Origin: an uncultured bacterium
Lineage (GTDB): Bacteria > Verrucomicrobiota > Kiritimatiellia > CAIKKV01 > CAITUY01
Reading direction: 5' to 3'
Assembly (NCBI GenBank): GCA_903908715.1
Contig: CAIVSY010000082.1
Coordinates: 1 to 48,726, forward strand
DNA: 48,726 nt
In this document: positions 30,503-38,071 of the stretch, piece by piece
How the letters are laid out: every line of letters begins with the position of its first letter
Numbering within the stretch: position 1 is the stretch's first letter
Made by a program: the position numbers and the translations under genes
Notes under the pieces: model-generated
Told to the model about the DNA's origin: nothing
Database searches by the model: none
Seen by the model: only the letters and a program-made list of their open reading frames with translations

Positions 30503-30790
30503 TCAGGGCTTGGTGACGAGCGCCTTCATCTGCTTGCCCGGCTTGAACTTCACGACACGGCGTTCCGGAATGATCACCGTGTTCTCCGGTTGCTTCGGAT
30601 TGCGGCCCACCCTAGGCTTGCGAACCTTGATTTCAAACACTCCGAAATCACGGAACTCGATGGTCTTGCCTTGTGTAAGCGCCTCCACGATGTAATCCAA
30701 TGATTTCTGCAGGACATTGGCGACATCCTGCTGGTTCAGTTCCGTTTCCCGGGCAATGCGAATCACCAGATCTCTCTTAGTCATGTTCAT
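30503..30790 (-). CDS. HU/IHF-family DNA-binding protein
   Basis: A 95-residue histone-like protein of the bacterial HU/IHF family. It has the helix pair KRDLVIRIARETELNQQDV and LDYIVEALTQGKTIEFRDFGVFEIK, and the beta-arm VRKPRVGRNPKQPE with the GRNP tip whose Pro intercalates into DNA. It bends DNA as a dimer; HU and IHF cannot be told apart here. The start ATG overlaps the proS stop as ATGA and is preceded by AAGGAG inside proS. A third-codon ATG is possible. Its place between proS and hisS suggests constitutive co-expression. Confidence 0.95.
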   Translation of the reverse strand: MNMTKRDLVIRIARETELNQQDVANVLQKSLDYIVEALTQGKTIEFRDFGVFEIKVRKPRVGRNPKQPENTVIIPERRVVKFKPGKQMKALVTKP

Positions 30791-32493
30791 TTTGCTCCTT
30801 CGATAATAGACAACAAGCGGGAAGATACGCTGGCGACCGGTATCATGGATTTCCCGGCCTCGGTGCGCAATTTGACTTCAACACAGCCGTCGGCAAGCGA
30901 CCTTTCGCTAACGACTGCCCGAATCGGTATCCCCAGAAGATCCGAATCCTTGAACTTAACTCCAGGACGTTCATCGCGGTCATCAAAGAGAACCTCGATG
31001 CCTTGAGATTCCAGCTCGGTTTGTAGACTTTCGGCGGCCTGCAGGCTTGGCGCGTGCTGGACGTTGGGGACAACTAGGTTCACTTGGAATGGAGCCACAG
31101 AAAGCGGCCAGATGATGCCATTTTCGTCGTGCGATTGCTCGATAATGGCTTGGAGAGTGCGGGTGACGCCGATCCCATAGCAGCCCATCACCGAGATCTG
31201 GCGGTTACCGTCCGCATCCAGGTACGAGGCATTAAAAGCCTTGCTGTATTTGGTCCCCAGTTTGAAGACGTGACCGACCTCGATCCCGCGTTTTTCACGC
31301 ATCGGTGCGCGGCAACGAGGGCAGAGGTCACCCTCGTGTGCAATCACAAGGTCGTAATACTCTGAGATGCATGCATCTCGTTGAAGGACGACATCCATCA
31401 AATGGGTATCGGGTGCATTGGCGCCGGTTGCGCAAACACGGGAAGTCTTGAGTTCGGCATCCGCATACACAGGGATTGTTAATCCTACCGGGCCCGCAAA
31501 GCCAACAGGGGATCCGGTCACACGTCGAATCGTATCATCGTCTGCCATTTGGAGGGAAACCCCACCCAGCGCCCTAGCCAGCTTGTGTTCGTTGAGTTCG
31601 CGATTTCCAGGCACCAAGACGGCAATCGGTTCGCCATTTGCAAGGTAAACAAGGGTTTTGACAAGATCAGAGCATTCGACTTTCAGGAACGCCGATACTT
31701 CTTCAATGGTTCGTTTATCCGGCGTGGCAACACTGCGAGGTAGACGCTCCGTGGTTTCCGGCGCCGTTTGGGGAAGAGCACGTTCGGCACGCTCGAGGTT
31801 CGCCGCATAGGTGCAAGACTGGCATTCCACTAGCCCATCCTCGCCTGAATCAGCCAGGACCATGAACTCATGCGAGAAGTTGCCACCCATGGCGCCGGTG
31901 TCGGCTTCCACGACCTTTGTTTTCAAGCCGCAGCGCTTGAAAATACGGACATATGCATCGTACATTGCCTGGTAACTTTGATCGGCAGCTTCCCAGCTGA
32001 CATCGAAGCTGTAAGCATCCTTCATGCTGAATTCCTTGGCGCGCATCAGGCCGAAACGGGGCCGGATTTCGTCACGAAACTTCGTTTGAATCTGGTAAAA
32101 GGTCTTCGGTAACTGGCGATAGGAGTTGATCTGGCGGGCAGCTAGGTCCGTGATAACCTCCTCGTGGGTGGGCCCCAGCACCATTTCCCGATCCTGGCGG
32201 TCTCGAATCTTGAACATTGCATCCCGGAGGACACTGTACCGTCCGGACTGTTCCCAGATCTCACGAGGCTGCAGGGCAGGCATCAGAACTTCAACGGCGC
32301 CTGCATGATCCATTTCCTCCCGAACGATCTTCTCAACTTTTCGCAGAGCACGAAGGCCGAGTGGCAGAAATGTATACAGCCCGCCCCCCAGCTTCATAAT
32401 CAGACCCGCCCGCATCATCAATTTGTGACTGGCGATTTCCGCATCCTGCGGGGCTTCACGCAGAGTTGTTACAAGGGTTTGTGACCAACGCAT
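30787..32493 (-). CDS. proS: Prolyl-tRNA synthetase (bacterial type)
   Basis: Class II synthetase of 568 residues, matching the bacterial ProS form with an inserted editing domain. It starts MRWSQTLVTTLREAPQDAE, has LPLGLRALRKVEKIVREEM and LMPALQPREIWEQSGR, motif 2 TKFRDEIRPRFGLMRAKEFSMKDAYSF region, the INS editing domain from about 220 to 400 (NGEPIAVLVPGNRELNEHKL), motif 3 GCYGIGVTRTLQAIIEQ and the anticodon domain. It charges tRNA-Pro and clears Ala-tRNA-Pro. AGGAAAG precedes the ATG. It heads the proS-HU-hisS-hydrolase series with ATGA coupling at its end. Confidence 0.96.
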   Translation of the reverse strand: MRWSQTLVTTLREAPQDAEIASHKLMMRAGLIMKLGGGLYTFLPLGLRALRKVEKIVREEMDHAGAVEVLMPALQPREIWEQSGRYSVLRDAMFKIRDRQDREMVLGPTHEEVITDLAARQINSYRQLPKTFYQIQTKFRDEIRPRFGLMRAKEFSMKDAYSFDVSWEAADQSYQAMYDAYVRIFKRCGLKTKVVEADTGAMGGNFSHEFMVLADSGEDGLVECQSCTYAANLERAERALPQTAPETTERLPRSVATPDKRTIEEVSAFLKVECSDLVKTLVYLANGEPIAVLVPGNRELNEHKLARALGGVSLQMADDDTIRRVTGSPVGFAGPVGLTIPVYADAELKTSRVCATGANAPDTHLMDVVLQRDACISEYYDLVIAHEGDLCPRCRAPMREKRGIEVGHVFKLGTKYSKAFNASYLDADGNRQISVMGCYGIGVTRTLQAIIEQSHDENGIIWPLSVAPFQVNLVVPNVQHAPSLQAAESLQTELESQGIEVLFDDRDERPGVKFKDSDLLGIPIRAVVSERSLADGCVEVKLRTEAGKSMIPVASVSSRLLSIIEGAK

Positions 32494-32582
32494 GGTTCTT
32501 TCCTGCTTCTTTTATAAGAAGCGCATTTGACACAATCAGAACAGGTTATGCAAGACAAAAGAGAGACTGCCCGATTGTCGCA

Positions 32583-33668
32583 TCACCCATGATTCCTGCT
32601 GGCTACCTTTCGCGTGTAACTCTTGTTTTGCCGATGCGCTTCTTGAATTACGGCGATTTGCTGGCGGACTTGAGCCAGTGTGACCTCCAGAGGAGCGCCT
32701 GTAGTAAGGTTGTCGTACAGGTTCTTGTAGTATGCGCATGCCATATAGTCAAAGAGATTGGAGGCAGCCTCTGAAGGTGCATCCCACTTTTCTTCATGGA
32801 AAGGCAGTTGTTCCGAACAATACGCTAGATTGGGCATCGGTTCGCGGATGAGAGTCTGATGGGGTGCCTCGGATTCCCGGAAATACTTCCATTCGATATG
32901 GTTCATGGTTCCTGCAAGACTGCCGCGACTTCCATACACCACATACACATAAGGGTTGTAAGCACAGCACGAGGAGACTTCCAAGTCGATGGTTGGGTGA
33001 CCTTCCCGTCTCAAGATCAATTTCACATGATCTTCAGCATCGCCGAAAGTATTCACCCGATCCATAATCGCCGTTACTTCCGGCACGGCATCCCGACCGA
33101 TAAAGTGTAGGGCCTGATCCAAGGGGTGGGGGCCTGTATTTAGGAGATTCCCGCCATCAAAGCATCGCAGGGTTTGCCAGTCCCATCGTCGGGCGTAACT
33201 GTTGAACGATATCTTGACCATGATGATTCGCCCGAGGACACCTGAATCGACGACAGCTTTGACTTGCTGGAAATACGGGGCGAATCTGGATTGCTGGAAG
33301 ACTGCAAGTGTCTTGTGTTGCTCACGCGCAAGCGCTGCGAGGCGATCGACATCCTTCCACCGACGGCCGAATGGTTTGTCACAGAGGACGTTATAACCCG
33401 CCTTAAGCGTTTTTTCGGTCAAGGGGATATGCAGGTGGCTAGGTGAGGCGTTGACAACCAGGTCAAGATCTGGGCAATGGGACAGCATCTGGTCCAATGA
33501 CTTAAAGGTCTTGCAAGCAAAATGCTGGCGTGCCGTGAGTTGGCGATCCTCCAATAGATCCGCGACAGCCGCAATCTCATATTTCTCCGGCAGAAGGCTC
33601 AAGGTGCGAGCATGAATATCCTTGCCGCTTCGGCCTTGACCGATCAGACCCACCTTCAATCGTTTCAT
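32583..33668 (-). CDS. Gfo/Idh/MocA-family oxidoreductase (second copy type)
   Basis: NAD(P)-dependent oxidoreductase of 361 residues, normal family length. KVGLIGQGRSGKDIHA is the N-terminal dinucleotide-binding strand-turn, DLVVNASPSHLHIPL and VLCDKPFGRRWKD carry the DKP motif, and DGGNLLNTGPHPLDQALHF is the catalytic segment with the conserved His/Asp. The start overlaps the branching-enzyme stop as ATGA, with AAGGAC upstream. Close linkage with a glycogen branching enzyme is unusual; whether its substrate is related to glycogen or trehalose-type metabolism cannot be read. It differs clearly from the 441-residue homologue at 25081-26406. Confidence 0.87.
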   Translation of the reverse strand: MKRLKVGLIGQGRSGKDIHARTLSLLPEKYEIAAVADLLEDRQLTARQHFACKTFKSLDQMLSHCPDLDLVVNASPSHLHIPLTEKTLKAGYNVLCDKPFGRRWKDVDRLAALAREQHKTLAVFQQSRFAPYFQQVKAVVDSGVLGRIIMVKISFNSYARRWDWQTLRCFDGGNLLNTGPHPLDQALHFIGRDAVPEVTAIMDRVNTFGDAEDHVKLILRREGHPTIDLEVSSCCAYNPYVYVVYGSRGSLAGTMNHIEWKYFRESEAPHQTLIREPMPNLAYCSEQLPFHEEKWDAPSEAASNLFDYMACAYYKNLYDNLTTGAPLEVTLAQVRQQIAVIQEAHRQNKSYTRKVASRNHG

Positions 33669-35752
33669 GCATTGTCCTTTCTAGCTATTGATTGTTCCCG
33701 GTAGTCGCTGGATCTAACGGCTTGCTTTTGTTTCCCTATGCCCAGCACCAGAGCAGTACGTGCAGGCAAATATACCTTCAGGCTGTGCCCTCCCGTGCCT
33801 GCTGTCGTGCTTTGTGACACTGTGAAGAATTCGGTAGCAGGTGCGATGCGGTCAAACCCGCCATATGTGGTTCGGTCGCTGTCAAGGAAGACCGTGTATT
33901 TCCCGGGCGGGGCAGGAACTACAAAGTCAGGGAACGAGGTGCTTGGATTAAAATTAAAAAGAAAGAGTAGGCCGGCCCGCTCTACGGCGAGGATCTGGTG
34001 CTTCAGGTGCTCGCAAAGGAGCCTGGGGCCGGGATGATCCAGAATCTGGTGACTTGTTGAAAGGTTAACCATTGCCTTGTCGAATTCCGCAAGGAACCAA
34101 TAGCGAAGGTTGCGGTCGTCCCGCAGGTGCCATTGACGTCGTGCGTAGTGATAGCTCCAGCTATTTCCTTCGCGTGGGAAATCAATCCATTCCGGGTGCC
34201 CGAATTCATTCCCCATGAAATTCAGGTAGCCGTTTCCTGCGGTTACCAGCGTGACCAGTCGGATCATTTTGTGCAGGGCAATTCCGCGATCCACACGGAT
34301 GTTGGACGCGAAGACGTTCATATGGTTATACATGTCGCGCTCAATGAGGCGGAAAACAAGCGTTTGGTCACCCACTAGAGCCTGGTCATGGGACTCCGCA
34401 TAAGAAATGGTTTTTTCGTCACAGCGTCGATTGGTCAACTCGTAAAAAAGATTGCCCATGTGCCAATGCTCATCCGGGACTTCCTTGATCAGTTTGATCC
34501 AGTAATCGGGGATTCCCATGGCTAATCGGTAATCGAATCCGACCCCTTCCGCCACAGCAGGCGCGGAAAGTCCTGGCATCCCGCTCATATCCTCTGCGAT
34601 CGTGACTGCGTCGGGGCGTACGCTATGCACAACCTCGTTGGCCAGAAACAGGTAGGCCAAGGCATCCTCATCCACATTCTCGCTGAAATAGTCGTCATAG
34701 CTTTCGAATCGCTTGCCCAGCCCATGATCGAGATAGAGCAGGCTTGTAACACCGTCAAACCTGAATCCGTCGAAATGGAACTCGTCGAGCCAATAGCGGC
34801 AGTTTGAGAGAAGGAAGTGGAGGACTTCGGTTTTGCCATAATCAAAGCAGCGGGAATCCCAGGCAGCATGGTTTCCGCGGGGCCCTTCATGGAAATACTG
34901 GTACAACGTTCCATCAAGCCGGCTGAGCCCTTCGACTTCGTTTTTAACGGAATGGGAATGGACAAGATCCATTATCACTGAAATTCCGGCGCAATGGCAC
35001 GAGTCGATAAGAGCCTTGAGTTCCTCGGGCGTGCCGAAGCGGGATGATGCGGCAAAATAGTTGCTCACATGGTAACCAAATGAGCCATAGTACGGATGCT
35101 CCTGTATGGCCATGAGTTGGAGAGTATTGTATCCCGCGTCGATTACGCGTGGGAGCACCTTTTCCTTGAATTCCAGATACGAACCTATCCTGGGGTCTTC
35201 CTGAGCCATTCCAATGTGAGCCTCGTAGATGTGGGGTGCGTGCGCGGGCCTTCGGAAGCCGGGGCACTGCCAGACGTATGGATGGTGCGGGGCCCACACT
35301 TGTGCCGAGAATATCTTTGTCTCTTCATCCTGTACAACTCTCCGCGTAAATGCGGGAATCCGTTCCCCGCATCCACTCGGCCACGTGACATACAGTTTAA
35401 ACAAATCTCCATGCTGGAGAGCGCCGGGAGAAAGCCGGAGTTCCCAAACGCCATTGGGCTGCTGGGAGAACGTGAATTCAGGGCTCACTTTCCAGCCCGA
35501 GAATGGCCCGATAAGACTGATCGCCGTAGCGTTCGGAGCCCACTCGCGAATAACCCACTCATTCCTGTCCCGGTGGACGCCAAAGTATTCATGTCCGGAG
35601 GCGAAATCGGCCAGCGTTATCTTTCCGCCGGTTAATCGTGTACGGGTTTCCTGGTACTTATGGATCCTGCGCCGGACGATCGGTTCGAAGGGGCGTAACG
35701 CCGCGTCATGCGTATACCAGGTTCCGGCAGCCAATATCCTTTGTCGTGGCAT
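33665..35752 (-). CDS. glgB: 1,4-alpha-glucan branching enzyme, eukaryote-type GH13
   Basis: Glycogen branching enzyme of 695 residues. After a CBM48-type domain (EWVIREWAPNATAISLIG) the barrel shows IYEAHIGMAQEDPRIGSY, MAIQEHPYYGSFGYHVSNYFA, FDGFRFDGVTSLLYLDHG (nucleophile Asp333), TIAEDMSGMP (acid/base Glu387) and YAESHDQALVGD. These phrases closely resemble human and plant branching enzymes, not the E. coli GlgB group, whose barrel motifs read differently. It makes alpha-1,6 branches in glycogen. ATG at 35752 follows AAAGGA; a TTG at 35788 in frame would only add 12 residues. It overlaps the Gfo/Idh gene by four bases and lies 45 bases after the Hsp70 gene. Confidence 0.93.
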   Translation of the reverse strand: MPRQRILAAGTWYTHDAALRPFEPIVRRRIHKYQETRTRLTGGKITLADFASGHEYFGVHRDRNEWVIREWAPNATAISLIGPFSGWKVSPEFTFSQQPNGVWELRLSPGALQHGDLFKLYVTWPSGCGERIPAFTRRVVQDEETKIFSAQVWAPHHPYVWQCPGFRRPAHAPHIYEAHIGMAQEDPRIGSYLEFKEKVLPRVIDAGYNTLQLMAIQEHPYYGSFGYHVSNYFAASSRFGTPEELKALIDSCHCAGISVIMDLVHSHSVKNEVEGLSRLDGTLYQYFHEGPRGNHAAWDSRCFDYGKTEVLHFLLSNCRYWLDEFHFDGFRFDGVTSLLYLDHGLGKRFESYDDYFSENVDEDALAYLFLANEVVHSVRPDAVTIAEDMSGMPGLSAPAVAEGVGFDYRLAMGIPDYWIKLIKEVPDEHWHMGNLFYELTNRRCDEKTISYAESHDQALVGDQTLVFRLIERDMYNHMNVFASNIRVDRGIALHKMIRLVTLVTAGNGYLNFMGNEFGHPEWIDFPREGNSWSYHYARRQWHLRDDRNLRYWFLAEFDKAMVNLSTSHQILDHPGPRLLCEHLKHQILAVERAGLLFLFNFNPSTSFPDFVVPAPPGKYTVFLDSDRTTYGGFDRIAPATEFFTVSQSTTAGTGGHSLKVYLPARTALVLGIGKQKQAVRSSDYREQSIARKDNA

Positions 35753-35797
35753 CAGTAATTCCTTTGGCGACCTTAGATATCGCGGCAAACCACATGG

Positions 35798-37372
35798 CTA
35801 CGGTCGGAAGATCTCGAATGTGCGGGACTGGCCGTCGATGTGCCGGGTAATGGTCACCGTGATAATCCCGTCCGAATCGCAGCTGTACGTTTCCTCCACT
35901 GTGGTGTGCAGATCATCCCGTGCTACAATATTGGCCGGAGTCACTCGCGCATTGACCGGAATTGCAGGGTCGTACGGGAAGAAGATTTCTGACCAGAGTC
36001 TTTGGCCGGCAGAAGGATATCCATCGCTATCCACGGATGTGCATTCAAGAAAGCGGAGGTGGCCGATATTATGACGGGGTACATATGTGGCGGAGCAGGA
36101 TACGGGAGGTCCGTTGCGCTCCGGAAGGCGGATGCCAGCTGCGAAGACCTGTGAAAAGATCTCCTTTGAACCATGCTGCGCGAGCCGGATCAGGCCGAAA
36201 TGTCGTGAAAACACTTCGCTTACACGAACCGACTCTGCCCCGTGAATGGCCGCGCCCATTGCAGTGGCCGAGAATGGCTTATCGGTCGTGAGAACGCGGA
36301 TTCCCGGGAAACGCCGGGTCACCATTTTGGCGGCAAGCGGCAGTCTTGAGGAACCACCAACAAGGTAAATTGCATCCAAAACGGGAGCATCCGTATCCGA
36401 TGGATCATATCCCGCCTGTTTTATAACTTCCGCCAGTTTGTCGATGGCCGGCTCCAAAAGGTCGGCAAGCTTCTTTTCATACACAGATGTGGCAATTCTG
36501 CAAAGCGGCCCCGACATACCCAACTCCTCGGGGTCCAATGTCAAGTGCCGTACGGTGCCAAGGCTCAACCGTTCCTTTTCACGGCATGCGTGCATCAGCA
36601 ACAGTGTACGCTGGAAATGAGATAGACCGTCATAAACCACGTTCAGGCGTTCAGCGAACAGGCAGGCAAGCGCTTCATCAAAATCATCTCCTCCAAGCCT
36701 CTCGATGCCGGAGGAAGCAAGCACAGTATACTCCTGTCCGTCAATCTTGACGACGGAAGCGTCGAAGGTGCCTCCTCCGAGGTCGAAAACGGCAGCCGCC
36801 GCACGCACCTTGCGCGCCTGGGATCGATCCCCGTGGACCAGTCGATCCGCCAATTCGATCGCTGCAGCTGAAGGTTCATTCAGGGTCGCAGTGATGTTGA
36901 AGCCGCACTCCTTAAAGCATTTCCTGGTGATGTGCCGTTGTGCACCGTTGGCATTTGCAGGCCATGTAAGCACGATCTCCATGGGTTCATTCTCGGGAAG
37001 AAGAGCAGACCTGCGGATCGATGCTTGAACGGCGATGGCGAATTGCGTCAAAGCGTCATGGATATCCAAGCCGTTTTCAATGAGATCTACAGCGAAATGA
37101 CCACCATCGGTATAATCCCGGAGCAAACGCTTAAACGATCGGAAAGGGATATAGCGATCGCCCGCTCCAGGCTCGACCAAAGCCCGCTCCGCCTCGGCGC
37201 CGAAACGGTACTCCCGCGTCAGGCGATCAAACGTAATCAAGGAGGGAAAAGTCTCGCGCACGACCCGCCCGATTGCAGTATCAACTACTTGCGGCACCAA
37301 TGGGTAGCGTCCGCGGTCTGCGCATACCACAACCGTGTTTGTCGTTCCGTAATCAATACCCAGGCGAGCCAT
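35798..37372 (-). CDS. Hsp70-family chaperone-like ATPase, short form
   Basis: Actin-fold ATPase of the Hsp70 family, 524 residues against about 640 for DnaK. Phosphate 1 is LGIDYGTTNTVVV, then LTWPANANGAQRHITRKCFKECGF, phosphate 2 AVFDLGGGTFDASVVKI and the adenosine motif VYLVGGSSRLPLAAKMV. A beta-sandwich substrate domain follows (about residues 390-524), but the helical lid is missing. ATG at 37372 is chosen because GGAGG lies upstream and residue 3 begins the first strand; an upstream frame at 37438 overlaps the previous gene. It starts 2 bases after the GrpE-like gene's stop. With no DnaJ here, it is probably a specialised Hsp70 and not the housekeeping DnaK. Confidence 0.85.
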   Translation of the reverse strand: MARLGIDYGTTNTVVVCADRGRYPLVPQVVDTAIGRVVRETFPSLITFDRLTREYRFGAEAERALVEPGAGDRYIPFRSFKRLLRDYTDGGHFAVDLIENGLDIHDALTQFAIAVQASIRRSALLPENEPMEIVLTWPANANGAQRHITRKCFKECGFNITATLNEPSAAAIELADRLVHGDRSQARKVRAAAAVFDLGGGTFDASVVKIDGQEYTVLASSGIERLGGDDFDEALACLFAERLNVVYDGLSHFQRTLLLMHACREKERLSLGTVRHLTLDPEELGMSGPLCRIATSVYEKKLADLLEPAIDKLAEVIKQAGYDPSDTDAPVLDAIYLVGGSSRLPLAAKMVTRRFPGIRVLTTDKPFSATAMGAAIHGAESVRVSEVFSRHFGLIRLAQHGSKEIFSQVFAAGIRLPERNGPPVSCSATYVPRHNIGHLRFLECTSVDSDGYPSAGQRLWSEIFFPYDPAIPVNARVTPANIVARDDLHTTVEETYSCDSDGIITVTITRHIDGQSRTFEIFRP

Positions 37373-37374
37373 AC

Positions 37375-37953
37375 CTACAGCCTCCGGTTCAGCGATACAA
37401 CCGCACGGGCAAGAACCTGTCCATGGACCGTACGCCAACCAGGGCGGAGGGATATGGCAATAACACCATCAGGCAATTGATCATCCTGCACCTCCTTGCC
37501 AACTTCATGGATGACAGGATCTAGATGCTCGCATCGCTCTGCCTCAAATGGGATCGCTCCAAGATCCTCCAACAGGGCATCCACGCGATGGCATATTTCG
37601 GTGATGTCCAGCGGAACGGCTTGGCGTATGGCAGCCAGTTTCTGAAGAACGCTGGTCATCCGGCTCTCAAAAATATCGGCAAGAACGCGCCGCAAGGCAT
37701 TGAGCTCGTCGGCGGTTTCGCTGATCGCAGGTTGGTGCGGCCTGGCTACCAACGACTCTCGCAAGAGTGCCACTTCGCGGGCTAGTTCAGCTGTTGAATC
37801 GCGTTGTTTCGCGACGCAGGCATGCTTCGCGGGCTTGCCGTGCGCCGTGCGCCGTGTTTGCGCGGACATTGTCTTGCGCAGCCTCTCGCTCCTTCGCGCT
37901 CTGCGTTGTCCTTTCGTCGAGACGGATGATAAGACTTTCTTGCTGACTGCCAT
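37375..37953 (-). CDS. GrpE-like putative nucleotide exchange factor
   Basis: A 192-residue protein with a very basic N-terminal 50 residues, a predicted coiled coil (about 55-120) and a short beta-rich end. The end, HLDPVIHEVGKEVQDD then DGVIAISLRPGWRTVHGQ and VLARAVVSLNRR, follows the GrpE C-terminal pattern 'FDP..HEA....d..dG.V...l..Gy...grvlRpA.V.V'. GrpE dimerises through a coiled coil and opens Hsp70 to exchange ADP. The gene sits directly before the short Hsp70, 2 bases apart, which supports that role. The match is by pattern only and the basic N-terminus is not typical. AAGGAG precedes the ATG. Confidence 0.65.
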   Translation of the reverse strand: MAVSKKVLSSVSTKGQRRARRSERLRKTMSAQTRRTAHGKPAKHACVAKQRDSTAELAREVALLRESLVARPHQPAISETADELNALRRVLADIFESRMTSVLQKLAAIRQAVPLDITEICHRVDALLEDLGAIPFEAERCEHLDPVIHEVGKEVQDDQLPDGVIAISLRPGWRTVHGQVLARAVVSLNRRL

Positions 37954-38071
37954 GGAGCACTCCTTCCCAGTGAATGAGTTAGAATGTATCAGGCTTATGG
38001 CTCGCCCGTCAAATCAAGTGGAAAGAGCAAGATCAAGTCATTCCTGCAGAGGAGAGCATTCTTCGTGTCAC

